DNA of 64,000 bases, taken from the NCBI RefSeq assembly GCF_028453695.1, contig NC_135781.1, forward strand, positions 558,001-622,000, written 5' to 3'. How positions within the stretch are numbered: the first letter of the stretch is position 1; every line of letters starts with the position of its first letter. Positions 23,334 through 33,860 of the stretch are shown here, one piece after another. Origin of the DNA: Augochlora pura (lineage: Eukaryota > Arthropoda > Insecta > Hymenoptera > Halictidae). The notes under the pieces are model-generated. The model saw nothing but the letters and a program-made list of their open reading frames with translations, was not told where the DNA came from and searched no databases. The position numbers and the translations under genes were made by a program.

Positions 23334-25032
23334 CCGCTCGCTCGCGTTCCCAGGGTTATACCTGCTTCGAGGGCCCGGCGATTATGTCCTTTTCGTTAAT
23401 GCTCACTTCCCAGACGGTTCCCGGTCCCCTGTTCTCGCCTGATCCTCGAAACTCGGCCGCGGCCGCTCACGACGCGTGTGTTACCGAACTGGTTCGCCTC
23501 TGCTGCATCGACGATCGATTCTTCTCGCCAGCGTTCCTCTACACGCGATTCCCTTCAACCCCTTCCGCTCCGATCGCGGACACAGCTTCGACGATTCTTC
23601 GCAGCTTCTTTGCCCATCGTTATTTTCCCCAATGGGGCGAGATCATTTTTGTGTCTTGTATACCTAGCTTTAACTAATATATTTAGGTTTGTTAAAACCT
23701 TGATTACATTCGATAGATTGTACACGAAATCTTCGACACGAGTTCGACTCGTCAAAATACTGTGGAATAAGAATTCCGTCCTAGATATTCTCTTGCGACG
23801 CAGATTCTCTTACGACTAATTTATTTTAATTTTATGGAAGACCCCAAATTGTAAAATCTGCAATCAAAGTTAATCGAATAATTATTTCGGAGAAAGATGC
23901 ACGATGCTATGATATCTCTCGAATAATTCCTTGCGAAATGCTCAGCTGCCAATTTTCGACTTTGAAAACACTATTAGCCAATAGCTAAAGTATTAACTTA
24001 ATTGATTAACACACCCTAATTCCGAGGAATGTTTTCGAATGAATCGTAAACGGTGCAGCAGTTCTAATCAATATAAATGTAAATCAATTAGCTATAATAT
24101 TTTCTGAAACGCGTTGCAACGTGTTTACGCGATAGAAAGTTTAGCCTGCCAATTATCGATATCGCTGCAATTAAACGGCAGCACAATTTTCGCCATGAAA
24201 AGTACGACGCCGTCGCAGAAATTGACAATTAAAAAATGTTTATAGTACACCCGATAGGCGGGATAATTTTGCAAGCAATGTTCGCTTTCTCCTTCCTCCC
24301 GTCGCTATTTTATGCGGCGTTCAACTAACAGCTATCATTAACCGTTTGACGACGGCAAACGCGTAATGAAAAGGCGACTGTTCCCCGCATAAGTTAATAC
24401 GTCCACACGTGTGATTATAATATTAATGTAATTAAAATCCGTATAAAGGATAATTACGCGCGCGTTAGATTGTATCGATACGGGAGCGGTGTAAGTATAT
24501 AGTTCTTCGGTGTTCTCTGTGTCTTTTTATTGGCAACGGGAGAAACGTGCCGGCCGTACGAGATGTCGACACGTAATAATCTACAGTCTATAAATAAAAT
24601 GTCTACAAAGAAACGCGACGGAAATGTTCGAGCAGATTTTTGTGGAATTAAATTTGTTTCAATAAATACCGTGCACATCGTGGCGAAACTTTCCTACCAT
24701 TAGCATTTCGTATCAATCTGCGAGTTGTAGAACACGTATTAAGAACTGACCACTTACGAGGTTAGGTAATAGAGTCGTTAAAAACGCGGAGCAACTTTTT
24801 AGTTTCAGAAAGAACTTTCCACTTAATTTCGATTGAATTAGAGATCTGCGACTGCGCGGCCGCTCCGCCTCGCGCGCGCGCGCGAGCGCGTTCTTGATGC
24901 TCGATTCGGCGGAACGGTTTGTGTACCAAGCGGATTTAGGACACGACCAGTCCACCCTATGGAAAGGCGGGACTAATGACCCGGCCCAATTAAAATAGCC
25001 CTTCTCCGCGCAATTATCCCGCTTCCCCGTAG
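23334..25032. other. Non-coding, AT-rich from 23.65 kb
   Basis: No gene recognised. A (CG)8 tract lies at 24870-24885. Confidence 0.4.
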
Positions 25033-25634
25033 CTGTCCGTGGATCGATCGGGTCTCGCGTGTTGCAATCCCAAGGTCGATTACGGGAAAGTGTTGAAACG
25101 GACGGGGAATTCTTTGTCGGTGCACGTACGAGGAAGTGCCTCCTTCATCGTCCGGACACAGGTAAGCCACCCACGCGTCCGGCCGGCTGAGTTACGGCCG
25201 AATGTGCGCGCACCTGATCCACGATAATCGCCTCTAATCTTCCACTTTGCTCTTTTGTTAGGTATTACCTCTTCTTCTTCTCCTCCTCCTCCTTCTTCTT
25301 CTTCCTCTTCTTCTTCTTCTTCGACCCTCTCCCCTCCTCCACGGGTCTGAGTGGTATATAAATCATTCGAAAGACTGGGACGCTCGGGCAAAAGCGCGGA
25401 ATGTTTTCTGCAGAAAAGAGAGACGTCTAAAACGAGGGCGAGACAGGTTGATCGATACAGAATCGCAATTTCTCTCGAGGGATCCCCGCTCGTTTGTAGG
25501 ACAATCGAGCTATCGGGCGTCTTTAAAACGTTCTAAAGACGGCCTCGTGTTATCTGGGTACGTAATAAAATATCCTTGATGCTATGCCAGTTACGATGGA
25601 ATTCTAATTCTTCTTTAGGATGGAAAATCTGTAG
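25033..25634 (+). CDS. Candidate three-exon small gene fragment
   Basis: A pyrimidine run ending CCCCGTAG (25032) precedes a 129-nt exon, 25033-25161, of exactly 43 codons (LSVDRSGLACCNPKVDYGKV...). ACACAG then GTAAGC at 25162 is a strong donor. TTTTGTTAG at 25261 is a strong acceptor, giving a 100-nt intron. The frame stays open to 25557, where CTGG is followed by GTACGT. CTTCTTTAG at 25618 closes a 61-nt intron and the joined frame stops at 25634. The second exon opens with a leucine run from a CTT microsatellite, then reads polar sequence (GSEWYINHSKDWDARAKA). No family is recognised. The minus strand is also open here (25080-25407, with an acceptor TTTTCTGCAG and a glutamate run), so strand is unsure. 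Confidence 0.22.
25268..25323. repeat. (CTT)/(CCT) trinucleotide repeat
   Basis: About 18 CTT or CCT triplets, overlapping the second candidate exon. Confidence 0.85.
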
Positions 25635-26044
25635 TAGACTTATGGAGGGCAGATCGGAGCTGGATTAGTCGCATCGTTGATGCATGGAAATTTAGAAATA
25701 CGTACCGATTGCGTGAAAATCGTGAAACGTCGACGCTCGTTGCGTTTATTTAAGAGGTGCTTGAAATTATTTTCGGAGAGCGTTAACAGAATCCTGGCGA
25801 TCGCGGGAGGACGCGCGCGTTCGCTCGATCCCCGCATCGCCGTGTTCTCCTCGAACGCGCTGCGCTGCGTTGCGCTGCGCGGCGGGTTGGTGTTCGTTCT
25901 CCAACCTTGGGGTTCTACGTGGAAACACGTGTAAGCCGGAGTTCCGCCCACGCACGCGCATTCTGTTCGTTCGTTCCTCCGTCCGCTCGTCCATCCGTCC
26001 ATCTATCTATCCGCTGCTCGTCCTTTGCCGCTCCGCTCTCCCTC

Positions 26045-26052
<8 letters not shown>
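25635..26052. other. Non-coding stretch
   Basis: From the acceptor at 25618 another frame (DGKSVVDLWRADRSW...) stays open to a stop at 25753 and could be an alternative reading of the last candidate exon. Beyond that nothing is recognised. Confidence 0.3.

Positions 26053-26078
<26 letters not shown>
26053..26078. repeat. (CT)13 microsatellite
   Basis: Follows a short C run. Confidence 0.9.
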
Positions 26079-26084
<6 letters not shown>

Positions 26085-27312
26085 TTGCATGCTCAGTCTC
26101 GCTCTCTGCGGGCAAGAAAGCCCGGAACGCGCATTCCTTATGCTTATGCATATCCCTGAGGCCCGCCGGTGCCGGATCCGGCAATTTGTACGGATCCGCG
26201 CATACACGTAGCAGCAGTTCAACTGGCGGCGGTATATTCAAATCAGCTTTGGTTTTGCTTCGTTTCGAGAAAATCAGACGGAATTTTAACGGATCGTCCC
26301 CGTCCCCCGCTGCTCCCCGGGTGAGCAGAGAGAGAGCCCGGCTGCAAATTCCGTGGCCGGGCGACCAAGATAAGCATCTTGATTCTTAGATACGGTTCCC
26401 GGCCGTAATGATGATGATGATATGCCCGATGATCGCGATGACCGCCAACTTTTCGGCGGGATCCGCGCGCTCACGCTAATCAATACCTTTAGCGGAACTC
26501 GCTTAAGTATAGTTCCGCGATGAGCGGACGGTTCATCTATGCGTCCTCGTCGAGCGTATCGATCTATCTATCTATCTATCCTCTGCTCAACGACCGACGA
26601 TCCTTTCCTTCCTTCCTTCCGTCTGCGTCGACCTCGCCGGAACCGTCGCCAGCGTTTTCCGCGAATCTCTGTCGCTTCGACGCGTTAAAGGTCCATCGGA
26701 AGCGGACAGATCCTGTTTGCTCGAATTATCTAACGGAGAGACAAAAGAAGAAAAAAAAAAAGAAAAGGAACTGCGGGGGCTTCATGAAAATAACGAGAGC
26801 GCGCAGGGTCGTGAGCGAGATTGATGGGTCGAATCGAAAAGTGCCCGAGGCTCGCAATCGCCGCGACGCGACCCTAGTCTTCGCCGCTCGCCAAACTTCT
26901 AAGCTTCTAATCGACAAATTGCGGCGATAACTGTATTACTATAATCTCCAATATACATGAGCGCCGAGCAATTAGGCGGACAAAACGAGAACGGCCGGTG
27001 AACCTGTTTAGAATCCCTGATGCAGGCGCGGAACGCTCCGTTATTTAGGAAAGAGTTCATAGAATTTCTGTAAACGATTTTTAAGCCTTTGACATTCGTG
27101 TTTGTGAAACTGGTGCGAAAAATGTCTGAGAAATGCCGGTCTCCATAAGATTGAAGAGAAAGCATAATTTCTCCGCGGAGTCGCAGCAACGCGAACACAT
27201 CCGCGGGACATGTCGGGATTTTTAATTTCACGGGCACGCGTGTACCCGTACACGGCCGATCGTTCTTTTGTAACGGAGAGGGGCTGTGGCAAACGGTGAG
27301 CACAGGGCGGGA
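26079..27312. other. Non-coding stretch
   Basis: Includes (TCTA)5 at 26560-26580 and an A11 run near 26750. No gene recognised; all ORFs overlap on both strands. Confidence 0.4.
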
Positions 27313-27327
27313 GGGGGGGGGGGGGGG
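27313..27327. repeat. G15 homopolymer
   Basis: Fifteen consecutive G, quadruplex-prone. Confidence 0.9.
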
Positions 27328-30091
27328 CAGGAGCACGCATCCCTTACGCTTACGCGTTGCCACGGGAGATGAAATCGAATCTCCGGTTCCCAGGAAAATA
27401 CGGGAAAGCAATCCCTCTCCCGGTCGAAAGTAAAATCCGCGGACGTATTACAAGCCGTCGACGTCGTCGTCTCTCTTATGTAAATCGAGTTTCAGTAGGA
27501 ATGTCTGCGGCACGTACCGGTCTCTGCGGCGAGCCATTGAATCTAGTAGATAGTCGATTTTCTGCGTCGGATTCGCCCCGCGGGCTGAGAGGTTGTCGGT
27601 CTGTCTGCCTGTCTGTCTACTCGCGTTCATGTCACACGAACGGATACCCGGCTTCATAATAATTGTTTGTTGCGATCGGACACCGCCGGGCCGCGCCGCG
27701 AAACGCGACCTCGGCCTTTCATTCGCAACTTTTCCGCGCGTCGCGTCGTTTCCACGATTTCGCGTTGTCATCCGTTCATTTTTTTTCTCGTGCAATTGAT
27801 CATTCGTAATCGAGTCCCGAAGCTTTGTCCCCCGTCGATGACGTCGACTCTTTCGACGGGTCAATCGGGAGATTATTTATATTTTATTACGCGACAGCAT
27901 CGAACAGAATTAAGATACCTGTTTTAAAGGCTGAAATAATTTTCATGGCTTCTGCCATAAATTGATTAAAAAGATCTTGCGAGTTGTCAAGAGTTTGTAT
28001 TTTGAAATTCCTAGACATGTGTGGACGATACCGTCGATCGTACATATGTTCCATCGCGAGAAGACATAGGCGTCCCCCGTTGACACAGGGCACGGCAAGG
28101 AAAAGATGTCAAGGTTGCTGGGGTTCTCGATTAATTGATAGTTTTGAGAGCGCGCGTCGGCCGACGAACGAGTCGCTTTGTAATTAGAGGGGACCGAGGA
28201 ATATCATCGGCGATCTCGTATAGTCACGGGTTAGCGAGCCGTTAGAGATCGTTAAATCACCGGGCGCCTGCACGCTGCAGCACCGTATGAAATTATCAAG
28301 TCAACGAGTCGATCGGGGGCAAATATACAATTGAACGACACGCGATCCCCGGGTTCCGTCGAGCCCGAACGCTTGATATTCATAACCGGGCATTGTTGCG
28401 ATCGCCGGATGCGCATAATGACGCGAAAAACAGATAGAAATCTTCGCCGGGGAGATAAGTGTCCCGTAACGAGGGCCGGTCGCGTGGGTGGAAAACGAGA
28501 TACGTTCGGCGCGGCGGCTACGGCGGCAACGGCGGCAACGGCGGCTGGATAGAACGAGAAACAAAGAGAGGAGGGGCAGAAAAAAAGGAGGAGGCGGAGG
28601 AGGGGGAGGGGGAGGGCCGTAGGGGGTGGAGAGAAAGAAGAACGCGGTAAAAAGGAGATCGGACCGTGAAACTCGTCCATATGGCGCGCGAGTGATAATT
28701 ACCTTTCGCGCGCGTTTCCGCAGCGTATTCGCGCGGCGGTAGTAAATTGTTAAGCATATCGAACGGTCGTATATCTTGCGCACGATAAAATCGTAATGAA
28801 TCCGTGGCCGGGCAGAACAAGCTCGGAAATAATCGGCGGCCAACGCGGCGCGGGGTGACCACACGCTATGATATAGGAATCCAATTTGTTATGATAATAT
28901 AGTGGGCTGTTAACGCGGGACAGTTACTCAAGGGAAACTTATAACGCGACGCGGGACGTTCGTTTGCGCGTGCATACATCGAACCAGGTGCAACGGAGCA
29001 GGGGCTGCCGCCGATCGCCTAGTTAGGGAACCATCCGAGGTGTCGCCGCGGACGCGCTATAAATGACTTGTTTAAACAAGCCCGCCGTTCCTCCTCGCGG
29101 CTGAAATTGATATACGGGATGCCACTTAAATATTCCTGCTTTTTGTTCTCGTTTATTGATCTATTTACTCTTCCACGGCAGGAGCCCGTTTATACGCAAC
29201 GAATAAATTAGGTGGTCGCCAGGTAGAAATCATTAAAAGCGTTTCATTGCACCCACGCTCCAACGAGATCGTCGAGGACTCGGATTACATACTGATATCA
29301 ACTATCGCGAGCCTATGGGTGCACCCATAACCTGGTACTTTCGCTAACACTGACACAATTAGTTTCCTTTCGTTTGCGATAAACGAAAGGTCCGCGCGTT
29401 CGTAGAAACGGAACGAGAGATCAGTGAAAAGAATGGCACTAATAAATAATATTGGTTTGCTCGGCTGGCTGCGTTGTTAGAGGAGCAATAATTCCCGACT
29501 GGCTGCAGACTGTCGAGGATCGCGAAGATTCAATATTATTACGAAATAAATTAATTAGAAAGCAGGGTACCGAATATTGATGGATATCTGGCGGATTCGA
29601 AGGGACAAGGGTGTCCCGCCCACGCGGCGGCGGCGGCCGCGGCCGCGGACCGATTAAAAGATCCGTAGGTAGATCGGAGCAATGAAGAACGAGGGTCCGA
29701 AACGAGGAACCGGCCGCGTCGATCTGGTGCGGGTGATAATTACCGTTCGCGTGTCTCCAAGCAGCAAAGTGTTCCGTGGCGCCACCAAATTATTAGGCTT
29801 ATCTTCGGCACGCTGATAATTATACGGTCGGCAGGGAACGCGCTGCGCCTGGCCCTCCGCGCTGGGCCCTCTGCGCCGAGCCCTCTGCGCTGGCCCGCTC
29901 TTCCGCTGGCCCGCTGGCCCCGCGCTCGGTCCGTAGGGGCTCGATGCTGGTTGCGTCAATGCTTTGGGACTTTATAGGCCGCGGTTGATGCGGCCTACAC
30001 GGGGTTACCTAATGAAAAGGTTAGTTGACCCCGGCCAGAACGCCCTGGCGCCTCCTTCTCTAGCTAGAGCTCGTTCTCCTACGAGGCCCTT
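27328..30091. other. Non-coding stretch
   Basis: No gene recognised. A GGCGGCAAC triplet array lies at 28510-28547, a purine-rich run at 28555-28640, and GGCCCTCTGCGC-like imperfect repeats at 29845-29900. 28860-29640 is plain. Confidence 0.4.
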
Positions 30092-31329
30092 TTGCTTGTC
30101 CACCTCGCTGCAAACCACGGCCGCCGAGAGAGCCGGCCGAGACACAACCACGGAGGAAAGGGACCCGACAGACCGAGCGATGCGGATCTGGTTCATGAGA
30201 ATCCTTCCGTCGAGTCTCGCCGTTTCCGCGAAATCCTCGCCGTTTCGCTGAAGGAAACGACCGCGACCCCCCGACACCTCCCACGTAGACAGCTCCGAAT
30301 TTCGGGCGAAACCAGAATTTCGACGGACCCTAGCCGCAAATCGGCGGCGACCCTAACCTTGGTCGCGCTGCAGTTCCTGCGGGAACAGGGCTCAGCCTTG
30401 CTCACGAATTTGCTGGACCGTGTGCTCTACGAACGATCCTATCGAGACCATGGTCTTTGCCAGCTTCAAAAAATATATCAGAATTTTCCTAATTTTCTAC
30501 AGAAAAGTATCGGAGCATTTAACTCTATACAGAAGAGTCAGACAACTTTAACTCTTTAGTCAAACAACTCGTCAAAGTATGGCAAAGGGTCAGTGATGGA
30601 AAATGAACGCCTGTTATCCAAAAAGATGGTATTACGTCGATGCTCCAGATTTCGATGAAATCGTCGAAAGAATTTCCTGAAGATGATGCAATAGAGCAGG
30701 AGGTATATGGATGATCAGACCAAACATTTTTCTAAACAACTATCGACCCTTGTCACTCAGATTCGTGTTACGAAACAGGTCAACGTGCCTGCGTATTAGG
30801 GACTCCATTGATGCCTCAGTTGCAGACAAGTTTAGGTATAACCATAATCTTCGTATCATCTCATCTTGCGGGAACAATTTTCAAAAGGAGCGTGCTATTT
30901 CCCAGGGAAATAATTTAATTGGATACTGTTTTAATATTAAACCAACCACATAGCCAGTCACATAACTGGTTTCCCAGGTTTTATTCTATAATTATTGAAA
31001 TTCCAAAGCTGCTTTTATTAAAGATTCTTGAAAATATTTCTTTGTTCTGGCCCCGTGCTATTATAGAAACTATAACAAATTTAAATAAATTCTACGTTGT
31101 AATTTTTATGGGACAATTTTTATTAGTCGGCTCTAGACCTCGGCACATTTAGTATTAAAAATGGCAATAAGGTTTCGCGATTGAAAGCCACGTTCCCGAG
31201 GCATTGTATAATTTGTGATCGCGAGGTCCGGTTTATGTAACGCGCGCAGGTTTTTCCTCATTCATCACCCGCGTAATTGAACGGTTGCAGTCCCATGAAT
31301 TTTCATTGGTTTTTCCATTTACGTTGCAG
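30092..31329. other. Non-coding; unrecognised 155-codon frame at its start
   Basis: A plus-strand frame 30092-30559 (first codon TTG, no early ATG) ends in natural-looking sequence (NLLDRVLYERSYRDHGL). It matches no family I recognise. 30700-31160 is AT-rich and contains nothing definite. Confidence 0.25.
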
Positions 31330-31470
31330 CCACGATGTCGCATAATCTTTATTTATAGTACCGCGCCCACCCACCTTCACCTGCGATCGCCTTTTTTCGT
31401 TCGCACCGCGCGCACACGATTTTCTGCTACGACCAAGGATCGTTCCTTCAATCGTATAACCTACTTAAAG
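31330..31470 (+). other. Candidate 141-nt internal exon
   Basis: A pyrimidine-rich run ending ACGTTGCAG (31329) is a strong acceptor. AAAG followed by GTATAT at 31471 is a fair donor. The interval is exactly 47 codons, open in the frame that starts PRCRIIFIYSTAPTHLHL. That frame is also open a little upstream of the acceptor. No family recognised, and no partner exon was identified. Confidence 0.18.
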
Positions 31471-32547
31471 GTATATCGTACCTTAGGGCATGCTCGATAC
31501 CGACTTAATGATACGTCGTTTCGAAAACCTTGCTAACCAATGATCAATTGCGACTTCTACCGCAGTTCTCATGGTTATGTTATGTCGCCGAGAAGGTGAA
31601 CCATTCCGCGAACCTTGAAGTACGCGCCGTTCCTTTCGTTGAATTTTCCGTAAAAGAGATTGAAAGAAGAAAGAAAAAGAATTTAACAGAAAAATAATTA
31701 TCCAGACTTTGTTAGGATTATTAAACATTCGGTGGATAATTACACTGTATATATATATATTCATAATTTACATTGTACACCGAGACAATTGTAATTTTTG
31801 TCAGACGGACGGGGAGAAAGTCATCGTTGCACTTTTTCCACGTACCGAAATGTAATTACGGATTCATAAATTATTCCAATTATTTGGCCGCGTCGAGCAC
31901 AGTTTCACAGAAGCGGTATAAAAGTAGCAATTAGGTGAACGCAAGTATCCAACCAATAACGAACCTCCCCGGCTCGTCTGGTTCAGAGATCACGCACAGT
32001 AGGATCAAGGTTAGAAACCGAGAAATAAGTTGCTCCGACAGGTCAGTTCAAGGTATCGTATCTAATTAGCTATTTATCCCACAAAAACTCGGCGTTGCTG
32101 TTTCAATTCCGCTGTATTTAAAAAATCGTTGAATATTTCGCTTAAATTAATTCTCGGAGTTTTCTAGCAGCTATAAGATTCCTGTTTAGAACGAATATGT
32201 CAAATAATCAAAAATAAACGCAAAGTAAACGAGATATAAAATGGTAGAAACGATGAGATAATTTTAAAATATTGTTATCTTTAATTAGGCTATTTGTTCT
32301 TCTATGGCGAAGCTTGGAGATACTTTGCCGAAGTAAACGGTGCCCGTGCTTGAGATAGTTTAACGCGAGCATGACTGGAGCAGAGGAGATTCCAGGAGTC
32401 GAGGGGCATCGTTTGTACTCCGAATCCGCGATTCGTCATAAAGGCGGATCTCCGGCGAGTTCCCGCGCATAGACACCTAAGCGATTACACAAAGTCCCTA
32501 ATGGAAATTACAGTGGTCTCTAAGTGGCGTGAGGATAGTATACTTAC
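31471..32547. other. Non-coding stretch with a TATA-like word
   Basis: TATAAAAG occurs at 31917-31924. No initiator stands 25-35 bp downstream, so promoter function is doubtful. The rest is AT-rich and unremarkable. Confidence 0.3.
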
Positions 32548-32720
32548 CGTGGCCCGTGAGCTCCGTTAGCGCTTTTTACCGTAGTTTGACTTTGCTGTTC
32601 CGACTCTGAGACTGTGTGGGAAGAAGAGTTTCGGTAATCAATGGTTCTGGCAGGTAGGCGCCCTTTTAGTGGCTCTTGAAGAGCATAACCACAGTTTTCG
32701 GGTTCTGTTCGGCTAGGCAA
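32548..32720 (-). other. Candidate exon ending at a strong donor
   Basis: On the minus strand GGGCCACG is followed by GTAAGTA (intron from 32547 downward), a near-perfect 5' splice site. The frame leading into it is open for about 150 codons (up to 32996), but its upstream part is Lys/Arg/Glu low complexity from microsatellites. The last 50 residues (e.g. GYALQEPLKGRLPARTIDYR) look ordinary. There is no in-frame ATG, so it would be an internal coding exon or, next to the GC/GA-rich island, a non-coding first exon. No family recognised. Confidence 0.3.
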
Positions 32721-33070
32721 CCGCTTCTTCTTCTTCTCCTTCTTCTTCTTCCTCCTCTTTTTCCTCCTCGGCTCTCTCTCTCTCTCTCTCTCCACCGCGC
32801 CACGTATATATTCCACTCCCTCGCTTTTTTGGTACCGCGATTCCCTCGGATTCTGCTCTATACTTCCACTGTGGGAGAAAACGAAACCGTAGAACAAACG
32901 GAACGGAACGCAACCGTGGCGGCGCAACGGTGCGAGAGGGGGGCGCGAGAGGGGGAGGGGCGCGGGGGTGGCCGAGGCTGCAGAGCGGAGCACCACCGCG
33001 AAATACAGGCGAAGGTGAAAGTTTGAGTATTACGTCCGCGGGGCATTAAGGTAACGTCCGCGAGAAGGGC
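32721..33070. repeat. CTT/CT-rich and G-rich low-complexity island
   Basis: Includes (CTT)n at about 32726-32765, (CT)n at 32772-32792 and GA/GGGGC-rich sequence at 32930-32985. It may be the promoter side of the minus-strand candidate exon, which is inference. Confidence 0.5.
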
Positions 33071-33514
33071 CATTTAAAAGTTTGCCGTCTCTTTAATGCG
33101 TGGATATATCATCGATAAAGCTCCGGATAAGATTCTACGCAGCATGAATTTAGAATGAAAAATTAGACCTCGTTCAACGCGACCGGCTCTTTCCGGTGCC
33201 TGGAAATTGGCTACGAATTTATTCGGGCACGCCCCGACCGAGAGTTTAAGTACCTTCGAATTATAGCGCCGCTTCTTCTTTTCTTTCTTTAAAGGAACTG
33301 TGTATTGGAACTATGGACACGATTCGAGACTTTATGCGCTTCCGGTGTGGCCAAATAATTGGAGTGGGAGGAAACGTTTCTACTATATTTTGCAAGTTGC
33401 GATTCGAATGCAAACGGAACGTATAATACTCCTAACGAAAGTAGACATAAAAATGCGCGACCTACTTCGTTCGCGAGAAAATTCATTTCTATAATAACAT
33501 CTATTTTATATTTT
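33071..33514. other. Non-coding stretch
   Basis: Left flank of the Tc1-like relic. An acceptor-like run CTTTCTTTAAAG ends at 33295. No transposon left end could be fixed. Confidence 0.4.
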
Positions 33515-33860
33515 ACGCCGAATAAAAGAAGACCCAAGGAGAAGTTTACCGATAATTTCTGCAGACATAGAGAAGTCTTTGGAGAAGAAAGTTCATCTGA
33601 AAAATATTCGAAGTATTTTGCAAAGATACAATTAGCACGATAGCGTGACGTAAGTCCTGCATTAGTGCTCGGAACAAATTCAAAAGATTAGAAGATGCTT
33701 TTCATTCTGGAGAAATGTGCTTTTTGCGGATGAAAGAAAGTTTAACATAAGCGGATCGGATGGAAGGATTACAATGTGGGAGAAGCTTGATACCGAATAA
33801 AAAATTAAAAATATTGCCTCTGTAAAGAGAGATGGTGGGTAGAATATTTCCGTACGGATT
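33515..33860 (+). pseudogene. Broken Tc1-like transposase (Tc1/mariner relic)
   Basis: Tc1-like transposases cut and paste their element at TA sites through a DD34E catalytic triad. In one frame this segment reads NIRSILQRYN (second helix-turn-helix region), then FSFWRNVLFADERKFN and GSDGRITMWEK, the conserved block around the second catalytic aspartate (canonical form FSDESKFN...GSDGR). After a stop come KNIASVKRDGG, matching the NxxxxVKHGGG region. RRPK at about 33526 in a neighbouring frame fits the GRPR linker, implying a frameshift near 33540. At least five in-frame stops and the missing C-terminal glutamate region make it dead. Terminal repeats were not found. Confidence 0.85.

Noticed and set aside
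31917..31924. TATAAAAG as a promoter
   Set aside because: No initiator 25-35 bp downstream and no exon-like sequence follows; kept only as a remark.
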